A stretch of 64,000 nucleotides of DNA from an uncultured Bacilli bacterium (GCA_910584655.1 CAJUBJ010000001.1:124001-188000); one strand, 5' to 3'; positions 35,532-46,245 are shown, counted from the stretch's first letter. Notes: a model not told the origin generated them from the sequence alone. Made by a program: numbers and translations.

Positions 35532-37358
35532 ATGGGAAAAATTATTGGTATAGATTTAGGTACAACAAATTCATGCGTTGCTGTATTAGAGGGTGGAGAA
35601 CCTCATGTAATAACTAATCCAGAAGGAAATAGAACAACTCCTTCGGTTGTTGCTTTTAAAGGCGATGAAGAACTAGTTGGTGAAACTGCTAAGAGACAAG
35701 CAGTTACAAATGTAGATAATACAATTGCTTCAATTAAAAGAAAAATAGGTACTAAAGAAAAAGTTAATGCAAATGGCAAGAAATATACTCCAGAAGAGAT
35801 AAGTGCAAAGATTTTAATGAAACTTAAGAGTGATGCAGAAGCTTATTTAGGAGAAAAAGTTACAGAAGCAGTTATTACTGTTCCTGCATATTTCAATGAT
35901 GCACAAAGACAAGCTACTAAAAATGCTGGTAAAATTGCTGGTTTAGATGTAAAACGTATTATTAATGAACCAACAGCAGCAGCATTAGCTTATGGCATTG
36001 ATAAACAAGAAAATGCTCATACAGTATTAGTTTATGATTTAGGTGGTGGAACATTCGACGTTTCTATTCTAGATTTAGGTGATGGTGTATTTGAAGTTAA
36101 GTCTACATCAGGAAATAATAAACTAGGTGGAGATGATTTTGATCAAAGAATTATGGACTATTTAGTTTCTGAATTTAAGAAAGAAAATAGTGTTGATTTA
36201 TCAAATGATAAAATGGCAATGCAACGTATTAAGGATGCTGCTGAAAAAGCTAAAAAAGATTTATCTGGTATGACATCAACACAAATTAATATTCCATTTA
36301 TTACTCAAAATGAAAGTGGGCCTTTACATTTAGATGTTACATTATCTAGAGCTAAATTTGAAGAAATTAATATGGATTTATTTGAAAGTACACTAGATCC
36401 AGTTAGAAAAGCACTTAAGGATGCTAAGTTAACTGCTAAAGACATAGATAAAGTTTTATTAGTTGGTGGTTCTACACGTATTCCATATATTCAAGAGTTA
36501 GTTAAGAAAGAATTAGGACAAGATCCTAGTAAAGGAGTTAACCCTGATGAATGTGTTGCAATTGGTGCATCTATTCAAGGTGGTGTTTTAACTGGTGAAG
36601 TTAATGATTTAATTTTACTTGATGTAACTCCATTATCACTTGGTATTGAAACTTTAGGTAATGTTATGACTGTATTAATTCCTAGAAATACTACAATACC
36701 AGCAAGTAAGAGTCAAGTATTTAGTACAGCTGCTGATAATCAACCTGCTGTAGATATTCATATTCTACAAGGTGAAAGACCAATGGTACAAGATAATAAA
36801 ACATTAGGAAGATTCCAATTAGGTAATATTCCTCCTGCACCAAGAGGTGTTCCTCAAATTGAAGTTAAATTTGATATTGATGCTAATGGTATTGTTAATG
36901 TATCTGCTAAAGATTTGGGAACTGGTAAAGAACAAAGTATTACAATTACTTCAAATACTAACTTAACTGATGAAGAAATCGATAAGATGATGAAAGAGGC
37001 TGAAGCAAATAAAGAGGCTGATGAAAAACGTAAAGAAGAAGCAGAAGTAAGAAATGAAGCTGATTCATTAATCTTCCAAACTGAAAAGGCTATTAAAGAT
37101 TTAGGAGATAAAGTTGATTCTTCTGATAAAGAAAAAGCTGAAGAAAAGATGAAGGACTTGAAAGAAGCTTTAGCTGGTGATGATATTGATGCAATTAAGA
37201 CTGCTAAAGATGCATTACAAGAAAGTGCTATGGCTTTAGCTACAAAAGTTTATGAAGAAGCAGCAAAAGCTAATCAAGCAAACGCTGGTGATACAGCTGA
37301 GTCATCAGATGAAGATAAACACGATAACGTACAAGAAGCTAGTTACGAAGAAAAATAA
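35532..37358 (+). CDS. dnaK: Chaperone DnaK (Hsp70)
   Basis: The 608-residue protein begins [16 protein letters not shown] (phosphate 1), and has [14 protein letters not shown] (phosphate 2), [12 protein letters not shown] (adenosine), the linker before [11 protein letters not shown] and a substrate-binding domain with a helical lid and an acidic tail. Full length for Firmicutes. It folds proteins in the cytosol with GrpE and DnaJ. GAGAG before ATG is a modest ribosome site. Confidence 0.98.
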   Translation: MGKIIGIDLGTTNSCVAVLEGGEPHVITNPEGNRTTPSVVAFKGDEELVGETAKRQAVTNVDNTIASIKRKIGTKEKVNANGKKYTPEEISAKILMKLKSDAEAYLGEKVTEAVITVPAYFNDAQRQATKNAGKIAGLDVKRIINEPTAAALAYGIDKQENAHTVLVYDLGGGTFDVSILDLGDGVFEVKSTSGNNKLGGDDFDQRIMDYLVSEFKKENSVDLSNDKMAMQRIKDAAEKAKKDLSGMTSTQINIPFITQNESGPLHLDVTLSRAKFEEINMDLFESTLDPVRKALKDAKLTAKDIDKVLLVGGSTRIPYIQELVKKELGQDPSKGVNPDECVAIGASIQGGVLTGEVNDLILLDVTPLSLGIETLGNVMTVLIPRNTTIPASKSQVFSTAADNQPAVDIHILQGERPMVQDNKTLGRFQLGNIPPAPRGVPQIEVKFDIDANGIVNVSAKDLGTGKEQSITITSNTNLTDEEIDKMMKEAEANKEADEKRKEEAEVRNEADSLIFQTEKAIKDLGDKVDSSDKEKAEEKMKDLKEALAGDDIDAIKTAKDALQESAMALATKVYEEAAKANQANAGDTAESSDEDKHDNVQEASYEEK

Positions 37359-37376
37359 TGATAATAAATTAAGGTA

Positions 37377-37402
37377 AAAAGTTCTAGGTGACTAGAACTT
37401 TT
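37377..37402 (+). terminator. Hairpin between dnaK and pepF, partial terminator
   Basis: A perfect 11-bp stem, AAAAGTTCTAG-GTGA-complement, ends in only TTTT. It may trim or attenuate transcription so that dnaK is expressed above pepF and dnaJ, or stabilise the dnaK 3' end. Confidence 0.55.
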
Positions 37403-37425
37403 AGCCGATATATGGAGGAATGTTC

Positions 37426-39216
37426 ATGCTAAGAAATAAAATAAAAGAAGAGGATAAGTGGGATTTAACTAAGTATTTTAAAAGTGATAATGAATACGAA
37501 GTAATGTATGATGAAACTTTAAGAATCTTAGATGATATTGTAAGTCGCAAAGGAACTATAATGCGTAGTGCTAAAGATTTATATGAGTATTTAGAACTTG
37601 ATAAGAAGTTAAGTATTAATATTGAAACAATATATGTTTATTCTTATTTGTGGCATTATAGTGATACAAAAGATGAAAAAGGTAAGATTCTTAGAGATAA
37701 AGCTGATAAATTAGATGAAAAGATTAGTACAGATACATCTTTTGTTAGAAGTGAATTATTAGGTGTTAGCTATGATTATGTTTTAGGATTAATTAAAGAA
37801 GATAGTAGGTTAGCAAGTTATGCATTTGCTTTAGAAAAAATGTTTAGATATGAAAAACATACATTAAGTGAAGAAGAAGAAAGAATAATTAGTTTAGCTA
37901 CAAATGCAATGGGTGGTACTCATGAAAGTTTTTCAGCTTTAGATAATGCTGATGCTAAATTTGGCATCGTTGAAGTAAATGGAGAGAAAATTGAGCTAAC
38001 ACATAGCAACTATATTAAATTAGTTAGTGATAAAGATAGAAAACTTCGAAAAGAGGTATTTTATCAATATTATGAATTCTTTAAAAATCACTATAATACT
38101 ATTACTGAAATGTATAAATCTCATATTAAGGAAGATATATTTTTAAGTACTGTAAGAAAGTTTAATAGTCCTTTGGAAATGAGTCTTTATAACGATAATA
38201 TTGATATTTCAGTTTATAAAAATTTAATTAATACGTTGCATGATAATTTAAAACCTTTGTATGATTATATGAAACTTAGAAAAGATTATTTTGGTCTTGA
38301 TGAAATGCATATGTATGATATTTATGTTGATATGGTTGAAGGGGAAACCGCTAAATTTACTTTTGAAGAAGCTAAAGATATAGTTTTAAAAGCAGTTAGT
38401 CCTTTGGGAGAAAAATATGTTTCAGATTTGACAAAAGCGTTTGATAATCGTTGGATTGACAAATATCCAAATGATGGAAAAAGAAGTGGAGCTTATCAAT
38501 GGGGAAGTTATGGAATTGATCCTTATGTATCTGTAAATTTTGAGGGAACTGAGGATTCAGTAAGTACTTTGGCTCATGAACTTGGCCATGCAATGCATTC
38601 TTATTATTCTGATACTTCACAAGAGTATACTTATGCAGGATATCCTATTTTCTTAGCAGAAATAGCTTCCACTGTTAATGAAGTTTTATTAAATGATTAT
38701 ATGGTTAAGAATGCCAAAGATGATAATGAAAAATTATTATATATTACTTCATTTTTAGATAAATTTAGAGCAACTGTTTATCGTCAAACACAATTTGCTG
38801 AATTTGAGAGTATAGTTCATGATATGGAACAAAATGGTGAAGCAATAACACCTGAATCCTTAAGTAATGTTTATTATGATTTAAATAAGTTATATTATGG
38901 AGATAATGTTGTTAGTGATGATTATATAAAATATGAATGGGCTCGTATTCCTCATTTTTATACTTCATTTTATGTATATAAGTATTCTACAGGTTTTTGC
39001 GCAGCTTTAGCAATTGCTAGTGATATTTTAGCTAATAAAGAAGGCGCTAAGGAAAAATATTTAGAATTTTTAAGTAGTGGTGGAAGTAAATATCCACTTG
39101 ATACACTAAAAGCATGTGGAGTTGATATGACAACGAAAGAACCTATAGAAGCAGCAATCAAAATGTTTGCGGATAAATTAAATCTTGCTTATGAAATTGT
39201 AGAGAAGGTGAAATAA
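37426..39216 (+). CDS. pepF: Oligoendopeptidase F (M3 family)
   Basis: About 596 residues. The zinc motif [12 protein letters not shown] (first His near 384) and the downstream [12 protein letters not shown]lu ligand are those of M3B peptidases, and [17 protein letters not shown] leads into it. It degrades short cytosolic peptides. GGAGG lies seven bases before ATG 37426 but one base before ATG 37420, so the second is chosen. The stop overlaps the dnaJ start by one base. A peptidase between dnaK and dnaJ is unusual and suggests coupling of chaperone and peptide turnover, which is inference. Confidence 0.93.
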   Translation: MLRNKIKEEDKWDLTKYFKSDNEYEVMYDETLRILDDIVSRKGTIMRSAKDLYEYLELDKKLSINIETIYVYSYLWHYSDTKDEKGKILRDKADKLDEKISTDTSFVRSELLGVSYDYVLGLIKEDSRLASYAFALEKMFRYEKHTLSEEEERIISLATNAMGGTHESFSALDNADAKFGIVEVNGEKIELTHSNYIKLVSDKDRKLRKEVFYQYYEFFKNHYNTITEMYKSHIKEDIFLSTVRKFNSPLEMSLYNDNIDISVYKNLINTLHDNLKPLYDYMKLRKDYFGLDEMHMYDIYVDMVEGETAKFTFEEAKDIVLKAVSPLGEKYVSDLTKAFDNRWIDKYPNDGKRSGAYQWGSYGIDPYVSVNFEGTEDSVSTLAHELGHAMHSYYSDTSQEYTYAGYPIFLAEIASTVNEVLLNDYMVKNAKDDNEKLLYITSFLDKFRATVYRQTQFAEFESIVHDMEQNGEAITPESLSNVYYDLNKLYYGDNVVSDDYIKYEWARIPHFYTSFYVYKYSTGFCAALAIASDILANKEGAKEKYLEFLSSGGSKYPLDTLKACGVDMTTKEPIEAAIKMFADKLNLAYEIVEKVK

Positions 39217-40343
39217 TGGCTAGTAGTAGAAATTATTATGATGTGTTAGGTGTTTCTAAAACAGCTACAGATGCAGAAATTAAAAGTGCATTTAGAAAAT
39301 TAGCTAAGCAATATCATCCAGATATTAATAAAGAGCCTGGTGCTGAAGAAAAGTTTAAAGAAATTGGCGAAGCTTATGCCGTTTTATCAGATGCTGAAAA
39401 ACGTAAGCAATACGATCAGTTTGGACATGAAGCTTATACTCAAGGAGCATCTCAAGGTGGATTTGGTGGAGGATTTGGTGGATTCTCTGCGGATGATATA
39501 GATTTATCAAGTATATTTGATGATATATTTGGTGGAGGAATGTTTGGCGGTGGTTCTCGAAGAGGAGGAAATCGCAATCGTCCAACTAAGGGAAGAGATT
39601 CACTTGTAAATGTGTCTTTAAGTTTCGAAGAAGCAGTATTTGGTTGTAAGAAAACAATTAATATTGATTTAGATTCTGAATGCGAGTCTTGCGATGGAAA
39701 AGGCGGAAGTGGAGAAGAAACATGTTCAACTTGTGGTGGTAGAGGAAGAGTTATTACTCAGCAAAGGACAATGTTTGGAGTATTTCAGTCTGAATCAACT
39801 TGCCCTGATTGTAATGGAAAAGGTAAATCTTATAAAAATGTTTGTAAAAAATGTAATGGTAGTGGACATGTTGTAAAAAACAAAGAAATAGAAATTACTG
39901 TACCTGAAGGAGTTGATACAGGACATCAGTTACGTATAACAGGTAAAGGGGCAGCAGGATATAATGGTGGACCTAATGGAGATATTTATATTGAATTTAA
40001 GGTAAAAGATCATCCGTTATTTGAAAGAAAAGAAAATGATATTTATATTGATGTACCACTTACAATTACAGAAGCCGTTTTAGGTTGTAAAAAAGAAGTT
40101 CCTACCTTATCTGGTAGTGTTGTTCTAACAATTGATGCTGGAAGTCAACCAGGAGATCAATTAAGACTCAAAGGAAAAGGAGTTAAAGATCCATTAAGAA
40201 ACAAAAAAGGGGATATGTATGTTGTTTTAGATGTTATAATTCCTGATAAATTGGATAGAAAACAAAAAGAATTGTTTAAAGAATTAGATAAAACTAATTT
40301 AGAAACAGGAAATAGTTTTAAAAATTTTAAGAAATATTTATAA
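39216..40343 (+). CDS. dnaJ: Chaperone DnaJ (Hsp40)
   Basis: The 375-residue protein has a J domain with the HPD motif (YHPDINKE), a Gly/Phe linker ([14 protein letters not shown]), four CxxCxGxG zinc repeats ([32 protein letters not shown]) and the C-terminal substrate domains. It delivers clients to DnaK and stimulates its ATPase. The ATG overlaps the pepF stop (TAATG). Last gene of the operon. Confidence 0.97.
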   Translation: MASSRNYYDVLGVSKTATDAEIKSAFRKLAKQYHPDINKEPGAEEKFKEIGEAYAVLSDAEKRKQYDQFGHEAYTQGASQGGFGGGFGGFSADDIDLSSIFDDIFGGGMFGGGSRRGGNRNRPTKGRDSLVNVSLSFEEAVFGCKKTINIDLDSECESCDGKGGSGEETCSTCGGRGRVITQQRTMFGVFQSESTCPDCNGKGKSYKNVCKKCNGSGHVVKNKEIEITVPEGVDTGHQLRITGKGAAGYNGGPNGDIYIEFKVKDHPLFERKENDIYIDVPLTITEAVLGCKKEVPTLSGSVVLTIDAGSQPGDQLRLKGKGVKDPLRNKKGDMYVVLDVIIPDKLDRKQKELFKELDKTNLETGNSFKNFKKYL

Positions 40344-40346
40344 TTA

Positions 40347-40376
40347 AAAGCACTTGTGAATATAAGTGCTTTTTTT
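40347..40376 (+). terminator. Terminator of the hrcA-dnaJ operon
   Basis: AAAGCACTT (40347-40355) pairs with AAGTGCTTT (40364-40372), followed by T. Confidence 0.85.
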
Positions 40377-40438
40377 GACGAAATTAGTGTGCTATATTGT
40401 AATTTTTTTTTGTTCTTGATATACTTATTATAAGAAAA

Positions 40439-41743
40439 ATGGTGAGGGAAATGGCTAAGTTGTTTGAATCGGATAATAAGTATTCTTTGGTTTTATTGTT
40501 TATTACTATGGTGTTTTTATTATTAGTAGGATTAGCTATTTTATTTAGTAATGTAAAATTTGAAGAAAAAGTTGATGGTACTATTGCTACTATAATAAAT
40601 GAGGGAGATTTAATTATAAACTATGTTGATGGCGATGAAGTGGAGCTTAATGGTAATAAAGAACAAACTTATAGTATTACTATTACTAATATCTCAACAA
40701 ATAAGATATATTATTCTGTTTTTTTTGAATCTGCTAATATGGATGTAAGTGTTAAAATCAAAGATTATGATGGTAACGAAATAAATGAAATTAGTGAAGA
40801 AATTACAAGTGATAAGTTGATAAATTTAAATAATATTGAGGGTGAGCAAACTTTAAGATATAAAATTACTGTGGAAAATAAAAGTAAGAATAAATTTAAA
40901 GGAAGATTAAAAGTAACAAATGATTCTTTAGCTAATGATACTTTTTCAGATTTAATTTTGTTAAATAATAATGTTTCTGTACCAGAGACAAAAGTTGGAG
41001 AGTATATTGCAACAAATGATGAAGGATTAATATCTACAAATGATAATAAAGGAACATCTTATTATTTTAGAGGTAATGTAAAAAATAATTATGTAAAAAT
41101 AGGAGATAATCTTTTTAGAATAGTTAGAATTAATGGTGATAGTTCTGTTAGATTAGTATTAAATGATGTTTTAGAAAATGAATACCAATATAATACTAAC
41201 GAAGTATTGGAAGGACAAGAATCATATTATCTTACTTTATTAGAGGGGGCTTCAATATTAAATGTATTAAATACATGGTTTGAAGATACTTTAAAAGAGT
41301 ATGATAGTTTTATAACTAATGGTGATTATTGTACTGATGATAGTTTTATTAATGAAATAAATGGTATTAAATATTCTTCTACTTATAATAGAGTTCGTTC
41401 TTTAAAAGAGCCTGATTTGCGTTGTAACGGAAAAATATATACGGGAAAAGTTGGATTATTAAGTGCTGATGAAGTCTTAATGGCTGGGGGAATCGCTAAT
41501 TCAGGTAATTCAGAATATTATCTTTATAATGAAAATATTCCAGGTAGTTATATGACTAATAGTAGTTACTCTATAAATATAGATACAGCAGCTTCAATAT
41601 TTGTTGTTAATAAAGATGGAGCAATTAGTGATGGAATTTTAGTTTCTGCTAAGGCATATATTAGACCAGTAATAAATATCAATGTTGATGCTAAAGTAAA
41701 GGGATCTGGTACTATAAAAGACCCTTATGTGATTGTTTCATAA
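40439..41743 (+). CDS. Membrane-anchored surface protein with an RPVI-type C-terminal module
   Basis: The 434-residue protein has one N-terminal membrane segment (about 15-38) followed by a domain with an Ig-like pattern (NEGDLIINYVDGDEVELNGN to about 190). The C-terminal half (about 205-434) contains LFRIVRINGDSS, GLLSADEVLMAGG and AYIRPVININV, and ends GSGTIKDPYVIV. This module resembles those in the NagZ fusion protein (30744). No sorting signal is seen. The start is uncertain: AGGG sits only two bases before ATG 40451, while ATG 40439 has just a weak AAGAAAA. The signal segment loosely matches SipW substrates (LVGLAILFS). Function unknown. Confidence 0.75.
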   Translation: MVREMAKLFESDNKYSLVLLFITMVFLLLVGLAILFSNVKFEEKVDGTIATIINEGDLIINYVDGDEVELNGNKEQTYSITITNISTNKIYYSVFFESANMDVSVKIKDYDGNEINEISEEITSDKLINLNNIEGEQTLRYKITVENKSKNKFKGRLKVTNDSLANDTFSDLILLNNNVSVPETKVGEYIATNDEGLISTNDNKGTSYYFRGNVKNNYVKIGDNLFRIVRINGDSSVRLVLNDVLENEYQYNTNEVLEGQESYYLTLLEGASILNVLNTWFEDTLKEYDSFITNGDYCTDDSFINEINGIKYSSTYNRVRSLKEPDLRCNGKIYTGKVGLLSADEVLMAGGIANSGNSEYYLYNENIPGSYMTNSSYSINIDTAASIFVVNKDGAISDGILVSAKAYIRPVININVDAKVKGSGTIKDPYVIVS

Positions 41744-41817
41744 ATGTAAAACGATAAATTTAGTTGTTTATAATGAATAAAATTAGTGCTATTATTAAAT
41801 GGTAGGGAGATGTAATT

Positions 41818-42393
41818 ATGTGTTTTTTAATTAATTTAATTAATATAGTAAATGATACAGATTTTGTGCTTTATTCTTTAATTATTATACTTATTATATT
41901 AGCCCTAATCTTATTCTATTTGTTTTTTACTCAAAATAAAATAAAAATAAAAAATGATAGCGAAAACGATAAAACGAGAAATTATAATAAGATAGATGAA
42001 GTGGAAAAACCTGCTTTGGTTGAGATAGTAGAAGATGAAATACCAGATAAATTAGATTATACACAGGCTTTATGGCAGAATGATCTTTTAGATTTGCAAG
42101 ATATTACTCGTGAATTAGAAAAAGTTCCTAAAGAAAAGACAATAAATATGACAGATTATGAGACAAAACAGGAAGAGGAAGCTATTATTAGCTATGATGA
42201 ACTAATAAGTAGAAAAAGTGAATCTTTAAGGTATGATGAAAATACAAATGATTATTTAGATGATGTTATTGTTAAACAAGTTGATTTGAATAGTACTTCA
42301 AAAAGAGAATTAATTGATGATGAAATCGGAAATTATGAACATGAAGAAGCTTTCTTAGAAGCTTTAAAACAATTACAAAAAATAATGAATTAA
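41818..42393 (+). CDS. Single-span protein with acidic cytosolic tail, unknown
   Basis: The 191-residue protein has one membrane segment (about 16-38) and a strongly acidic, partly helical tail. The block MTDYETKQEEEAIISYDELI is its most distinctive part; it may be a short docking motif. No enzyme motif is visible. TAGGGAG precedes ATG. A zinc-protease gene follows and could be coexpressed, although a weak hairpin lies between. Confidence 0.7.
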   Translation: MCFLINLINIVNDTDFVLYSLIIILIILALILFYLFFTQNKIKIKNDSENDKTRNYNKIDEVEKPALVEIVEDEIPDKLDYTQALWQNDLLDLQDITRELEKVPKEKTINMTDYETKQEEEAIISYDELISRKSESLRYDENTNDYLDDVIVKQVDLNSTSKRELIDDEIGNYEHEEAFLEALKQLQKIMN

Positions 42394-42413
42394 GACTCTT
42401 TGGAGTTCTTTTT
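42391..42413 (+). terminator. Weak terminator, overlaps the stop codon
   Basis: AAGACTC (42392-42398) pairs with GAGTTCTT (42403-42410) with one bulge, then TTT. Confidence 0.45.
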
Positions 42414-42429
42414 AAATAGGTTGGTGTTT

Positions 42430-43143
42430 ATGAAAAAGAAAGTTGAAAGAAAAGAATATATTTTAGAATATGATATGACTTTTGCAAATATTTTTTCCAT
42501 TAGTTTACTGCTTTTTATGATTATATTGACTGCTTTATTGGTTATTTTATTACGTGTAAAAGGCTTTATAAATTTACTTTATGAAAAATATATTATATTT
42601 TTTATACTTATGATATTGTGGATGGTATTACATGAAATAATACATGGTATTTCTTATCAGATTATGGGAGCTAAGGGGAAGAATATTGTTTTTGGAGCTT
42701 CTTTAGAAAATGGGGTCTTTTATTGTAAATGTAAGGAGTATGTTGACAAAAAATGTATTATGACTTCTTTACTTGCACCTTTTATTTTAATAGGTGTATT
42801 TACTTATGTTTTGGGCTTTTTAATTAAGTCTCCGCTACTTATTGCTTTGTCTGTTATTAATATATCTGGAGCTTCTGGTGATTTGATGATGTTTAATTTC
42901 TTTTTAAAACAAGAAAGTGATGTAGAGTTTAAAGAACTTGGTTTTTCTTCTCCTTTTGTTTTAAGAACTAGTAAAAATTTGATTGGCGAAAAGTTTATAG
43001 GGATTAAATCTATAAGAGAAGTTAAAGATGAAAGTGAAACATATGAAGGTCCAGAGAAAAAGCTAACTATAAGTAAAACATCATGGTTTTTTATTATTGT
43101 TATGTTAGTGTTGATAGTACTTATGTTGGTATTAAAGGTTTAA
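42430..43143 (+). CDS. DUF3267-like integral membrane zinc metalloprotease
   Basis: About 237 residues and four or five membrane segments. VLHEIIHGISY (HExxH within a membrane-proximal helix) and a later ISGASGDLMMF with an Asp that could be the third ligand match the DUF3267/site-2-like group. Members are putative intramembrane or membrane-surface proteases. The chosen ATG follows TAGGTTGGTG; a longer in-frame form begins inside the preceding terminator. The substrate is unknown. Confidence 0.75.
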   Translation: MKKKVERKEYILEYDMTFANIFSISLLLFMIILTALLVILLRVKGFINLLYEKYIIFFILMILWMVLHEIIHGISYQIMGAKGKNIVFGASLENGVFYCKCKEYVDKKCIMTSLLAPFILIGVFTYVLGFLIKSPLLIALSVINISGASGDLMMFNFFLKQESDVEFKELGFSSPFVLRTSKNLIGEKFIGIKSIREVKDESETYEGPEKKLTISKTSWFFIIVMLVLIVLMLVLKV

Positions 43144-43181
43144 TCTTATAATAAAAAAGTTGGAAAAGTTAGGAATTATAG

Positions 43182-43703
43182 ATGGAAAAAGTTTTATTGA
43201 TAAATGGTAGTAATAGAGTAGGTAATATTAATTATTTATTTAATGTATTTAATGAGAAGATTGAAAATTCAGAGTTAATATTATTAAAAGATAAAAGGAT
43301 TGAATATTGTATTGGTTGTTTAGCTTGCCATAATAATAGTAGATGTATTATAGATGATGACATAAATCAAATTATTATGAAAATAGTAGATGCTGATTTA
43401 GTTATATTTGGAGTTCCTAATTATTTTGATAATGTAAGTGGCTTATTTAAAAATTTTATTGATAGATTACATCCATTATATAAAAGTGAACTTATAGTTA
43501 ATAAAAAAGTTATTTTTGTATATGTTGGTGGTGGAAATGAGGAAGGAACTATGAAAGAATTGCATCAATCTGTTAAAGGGTTTGTTAAATATCTTAAAAT
43601 GGATGTAATTAAAGAATATAGTTTTAAGGCATTAAATAGTAACGATATTAAATATCAGGTAGAAAAAATAAACAAAATAATAGATGAAATAAAGTCTTTG
43701 TAA
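43182..43703 (+). CDS. Iron-sulfur flavoprotein / NADPH-dependent FMN reductase family
   Basis: The 173-residue flavodoxin-like protein begins VLLINGSNRVGNINYL (phosphate loop of FMN binding). YCIGCLACHNNSRCIIDDD carries the Cys pattern CxxCxxC-x5-C of iron-sulfur flavoproteins, and FGVPNYFDNVSGLFKNFIDR is the second FMN-binding block. It should pass electrons from NAD(P)H or ferredoxin to an unknown acceptor. TTAGGA precedes ATG. It is a single gene before a terminator. Confidence 0.85.
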   Translation: MEKVLLINGSNRVGNINYLFNVFNEKIENSELILLKDKRIEYCIGCLACHNNSRCIIDDDINQIIMKIVDADLVIFGVPNYFDNVSGLFKNFIDRLHPLYKSELIVNKKVIFVYVGGGNEEGTMKELHQSVKGFVKYLKMDVIKEYSFKALNSNDIKYQVEKINKIIDEIKSL

Positions 43704-43733
43704 TAAAGAATAGCATTATTTTATTTAATGAAG

Positions 43734-43759
43734 GATAATTTAGATAATTATCTTTTTTT
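43734..43759 (+). terminator. Terminator before mtaB
   Basis: GATAATT (43734-43740) pairs with AATTATC (43746-43752), followed by T6. Confidence 0.8.
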
Positions 43760-43760
43760 A

Positions 43761-43769
43761 TGTTATAAT
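43761..43769 (+). promoter_or_regulatory. Extended -10 promoter of mtaB
   Basis: TGTTATAAT (TG-n-TATAAT) lies 23 bases before the mtaB start. Confidence 0.55.
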
Positions 43770-43792
43770 TTTGAATGAATTGGGTGATATAA

Positions 43793-45073
43793 ATGAAGTT
43801 TAATATACTAACGTTTGGATGTAAGGTTAACTCTTATGAATCAGAATATATGAAGGAGCAATTAATTAAACAAGGATATGTTTATGAAGATGATTATAAA
43901 TCAAGTGATATAGTTATTGTTAATACTTGTAGTGTTACTAATACAGCAGATAATAAATGTAAAAAAATGATTAGAAATGTAAGAAGAGATAATAGCGAAG
44001 CTTTATTAATGGTATGTGGGTGTACTGCTGAAAATCATCGTGAGGAATTAAATGATTTGGATATAGATATATTAATCGGAAATAAAGAAAAGTCTAAGGT
44101 TATAGAACTAATAAGTGATTATAGATGTAGTAAAGAAAAATATATTAAGTTTTATAATGATAGAAGATTGCCTTTTGAGGATATGAAAGTTGATGAATTT
44201 AATGACAAAACAAGAGCTTATGTAAAGATTCAAGATGGATGTAATAATTATTGTGCTTATTGTATTATTCCTTATGTAAGAGGAAGTATTAGAAGTAAAG
44301 GTTTTACAGAAGCTGTAGAAGAAATTAAAGAATTAGTTAGTAAAGGGCATAAAGAAATTGTTTTTACTGGTATAAATACAGGAGCTTATGGTAGAGAAAA
44401 TGGTGAGTATGATTTAACAGATTTAATAAAAGAAATATCAAAAATAAAAGATTTAGATAGAATTAGAGTTTCTAGTATTGAAATAACTGAAATAAATGAT
44501 AAGTTTATTGAAGAGATGAAAAATAATAAGAAATTATGTGGACATTTGCATGTATCACTTCAATCTGGAAGTGAGAGGATTTTGCAAGTAATGAATAGAA
44601 AATATACTAAACAAGAATATTTAAATAAGATAAATAAACTTAGAGAGGCAAGACCTAATATAAATTTAACTACAGATGTAATTGTTGGTTTTCCAACAGA
44701 AACGGAAGAAGAATTTTTAGAGTGTGTAGATTATTGTAAATTAGTTGGATTTAGTAAGATACATGTCTTTCCTTATTCAAAAAGAGAAGGTACTAAGGCG
44801 GCTTCTATGGATGGGCATTTACCAACTAATATAAAAAAGGATAGAGCTAGAAGATTAATTGAAATAGATGAGATTTTACAACTTAATTATAACAATTTAT
44901 TTGTAGGGAAAGATGTTAATGTATTAGTGGAAGAAATAGTTGATGGTAAATCAGTAGGTCATGCGGAGAATTTCTTGAAAGTAGAAATAAACAAAGTTCT
45001 TGAAACAAATAGATGTTATGATGTTAGAATATTTAAAGCTGATATAGATAAAGTGGAAGGAGAATTAAAATAA
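43793..45073 (+). CDS. mtaB: tRNA t6A37 methylthiotransferase MtaB
   Basis: The 426-residue radical SAM enzyme has the N-terminal UPF0004 domain (TFGCKVNSYESE, NTCSVTNTADNK, VCGCTAE: three Cys for the auxiliary cluster), the SAM cluster in QDGCNNYCAYCIIPYVRG (CxxxCxxC) and a TRAM domain. TFGCKVN followed by NSYESE is the MtaB form rather than MiaB or RimO. It makes ms2t6A at position 37 of tRNAs reading ANN codons. GGGTGATATAA precedes the ATG. The stop is in the terminator loop. Confidence 0.94.
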   Translation: MKFNILTFGCKVNSYESEYMKEQLIKQGYVYEDDYKSSDIVIVNTCSVTNTADNKCKKMIRNVRRDNSEALLMVCGCTAENHREELNDLDIDILIGNKEKSKVIELISDYRCSKEKYIKFYNDRRLPFEDMKVDEFNDKTRAYVKIQDGCNNYCAYCIIPYVRGSIRSKGFTEAVEEIKELVSKGHKEIVFTGINTGAYGRENGEYDLTDLIKEISKIKDLDRIRVSSIEITEINDKFIEEMKNNKKLCGHLHVSLQSGSERILQVMNRKYTKQEYLNKINKLREARPNINLTTDVIVGFPTETEEEFLECVDYCKLVGFSKIHVFPYSKREGTKAASMDGHLPTNIKKDRARRLIEIDEILQLNYNNLFVGKDVNVLVEEIVDGKSVGHAENFLKVEINKVLETNRCYDVRIFKADIDKVEGELK

Positions 45074-45086
45074 TTAATTCTTTTTT
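45061..45086 (+). terminator. mtaB terminator, stop codon in the loop
   Basis: AGAATTAA (45061-45068) pairs with TTAATTCT (45074-45081), followed by T5. The TAA stop is in the loop. Confidence 0.8.
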
Positions 45087-45092
45087 CTTTTA

Positions 45093-45121
45093 TTGAAAAA
45101 GAAATGTTTTTATTATATAAT
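45093..45121 (+). promoter_or_regulatory. Promoter of the 45161 gene
   Basis: TTGAAA (45093-45098), a 17-base spacer and TATAAT (45116-45121). Confidence 0.7.
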
Positions 45122-45160
45122 TACTTATAGTAAGGGATTATACAAAGAAACGGTGATATT

Positions 45161-46192
45161 ATGATTAAAGATAATGATTTAGATTTGGATTTTATTATGA
45201 ATAGAAGATTTAAATTACTTGATAGAACATTAGAAGAGGTTGCAGATAAAGTTCAAAATCAATATGGTGTAGAAGTTTTAGAGATTTTAGAAACTGATGA
45301 AGGCTATGTTTTTAAGGGAAAGTATGGGTATACTATAGGTGATTTAACTTTTGATGAAAAAAATGGTAGATATAAGGCTTTTAATTATCATCGTGGAGTT
45401 GTAGAAAGCATTAACGAAAGAGATAAAAAAGTAACTGCTAGAAGAAAATATAAAGTACAAAGAAATAAAAGAATTGGTGTAGCATTTACTGCAACAGCTT
45501 TAATTGCATTAGCTGGAATTGGTGTTATAAAGGGAATGGATTATAAAAACAATCATAATGATTTAAATTCAGAAAGTATTGTGGTATCTGTTGCAGAAAG
45601 AACTCCAATAAATACAGTTAATAATGCTAATGATTTATTGTTAGTTGCATGGTCAAATTATGCAATGGGAGAAGTAAGTGATTTTTGTTGCGACACTGAA
45701 ATTGATGCTTTGCAAGGATTAGAAAAAGATGTTTATACTAATGTATTTGCTCCAGTTATGATGGATTATTATAATTATTTGGATTATATTGATAGTCCTT
45801 TGCCAGAAGATATAATTGGTGAATCTTTAAAAAATAGTCATTCTCAGTTTAGAAATAGTGTCCTTTTATTTGATGAACACTTGAAGGATTTGAATTTTAT
45901 TTCTTATACATTTGCTAGTTCTCCTTTCGCTTATGCAATTATTTTAGATCAGGATGGAAATAAAGTAGAAAAAAATGGGCAATTAGATGGAGAAGTAGTA
46001 ACAAAGGATGGGGCTTTAATTACGTTTGATGGAGAACAAAGTTATTCAGTTTATATAAGAGGTATAGATGTTCCAAATAATGATTATTCAATAACTAATA
46101 TGCCATCTGATGCTAAATTAATTGATGGGGAAATTTACGTTGATTACATTCATTTGTTTCAAAATGAAAAGAAAGGAATAAAGAGTAAATAA
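45161..46192 (+). CDS. Single-span envelope protein, unknown
   Basis: The 343-residue protein has a cytosolic N-terminal region of about 105 residues (acidic then very basic, ARRKYKVQRNKR), a membrane helix (about 107-123) and an outer domain of 220 residues with a Cys pair (DFCCDTE). No known family is recognised. The order cytosolic basic patch, helix, outer domain recurs in the next gene (46268), so the two may be functionally paired. GGTGATATT precedes ATG. A good promoter and a terminator bracket it. Confidence 0.75.
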   Translation: MIKDNDLDLDFIMNRRFKLLDRTLEEVADKVQNQYGVEVLEILETDEGYVFKGKYGYTIGDLTFDEKNGRYKAFNYHRGVVESINERDKKVTARRKYKVQRNKRIGVAFTATALIALAGIGVIKGMDYKNNHNDLNSESIVVSVAERTPINTVNNANDLLLVAWSNYAMGEVSDFCCDTEIDALQGLEKDVYTNVFAPVMMDYYNYLDYIDSPLPEDIIGESLKNSHSQFRNSVLLFDEHLKDLNFISYTFASSPFAYAIILDQDGNKVEKNGQLDGEVVTKDGALITFDGEQSYSVYIRGIDVPNNDYSITNMPSDAKLIDGEIYVDYIHLFQNEKKGIKSK

Positions 46193-46212
46193 AATGTTTA
46201 TTTACTTTTTTT
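46184..46212 (+). terminator. Terminator overlapping the end of the 45161 gene
   Basis: AGTAAATAAA (46184-46193) pairs perfectly with TTTATTTACT (46197-46206), followed by T6; the stop TAA lies in the stem. Confidence 0.85.
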
Positions 46213-46215
46213 ATG

Positions 46216-46245
46216 TTGTAAGGAAATGATAATGTGTAGTATAGT
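46216..46245 (+). promoter_or_regulatory. Promoter of the 46268 gene
   Basis: TTGTAA (46216-46221), an 18-base spacer and TATAGT (46240-46245). Confidence 0.55.
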
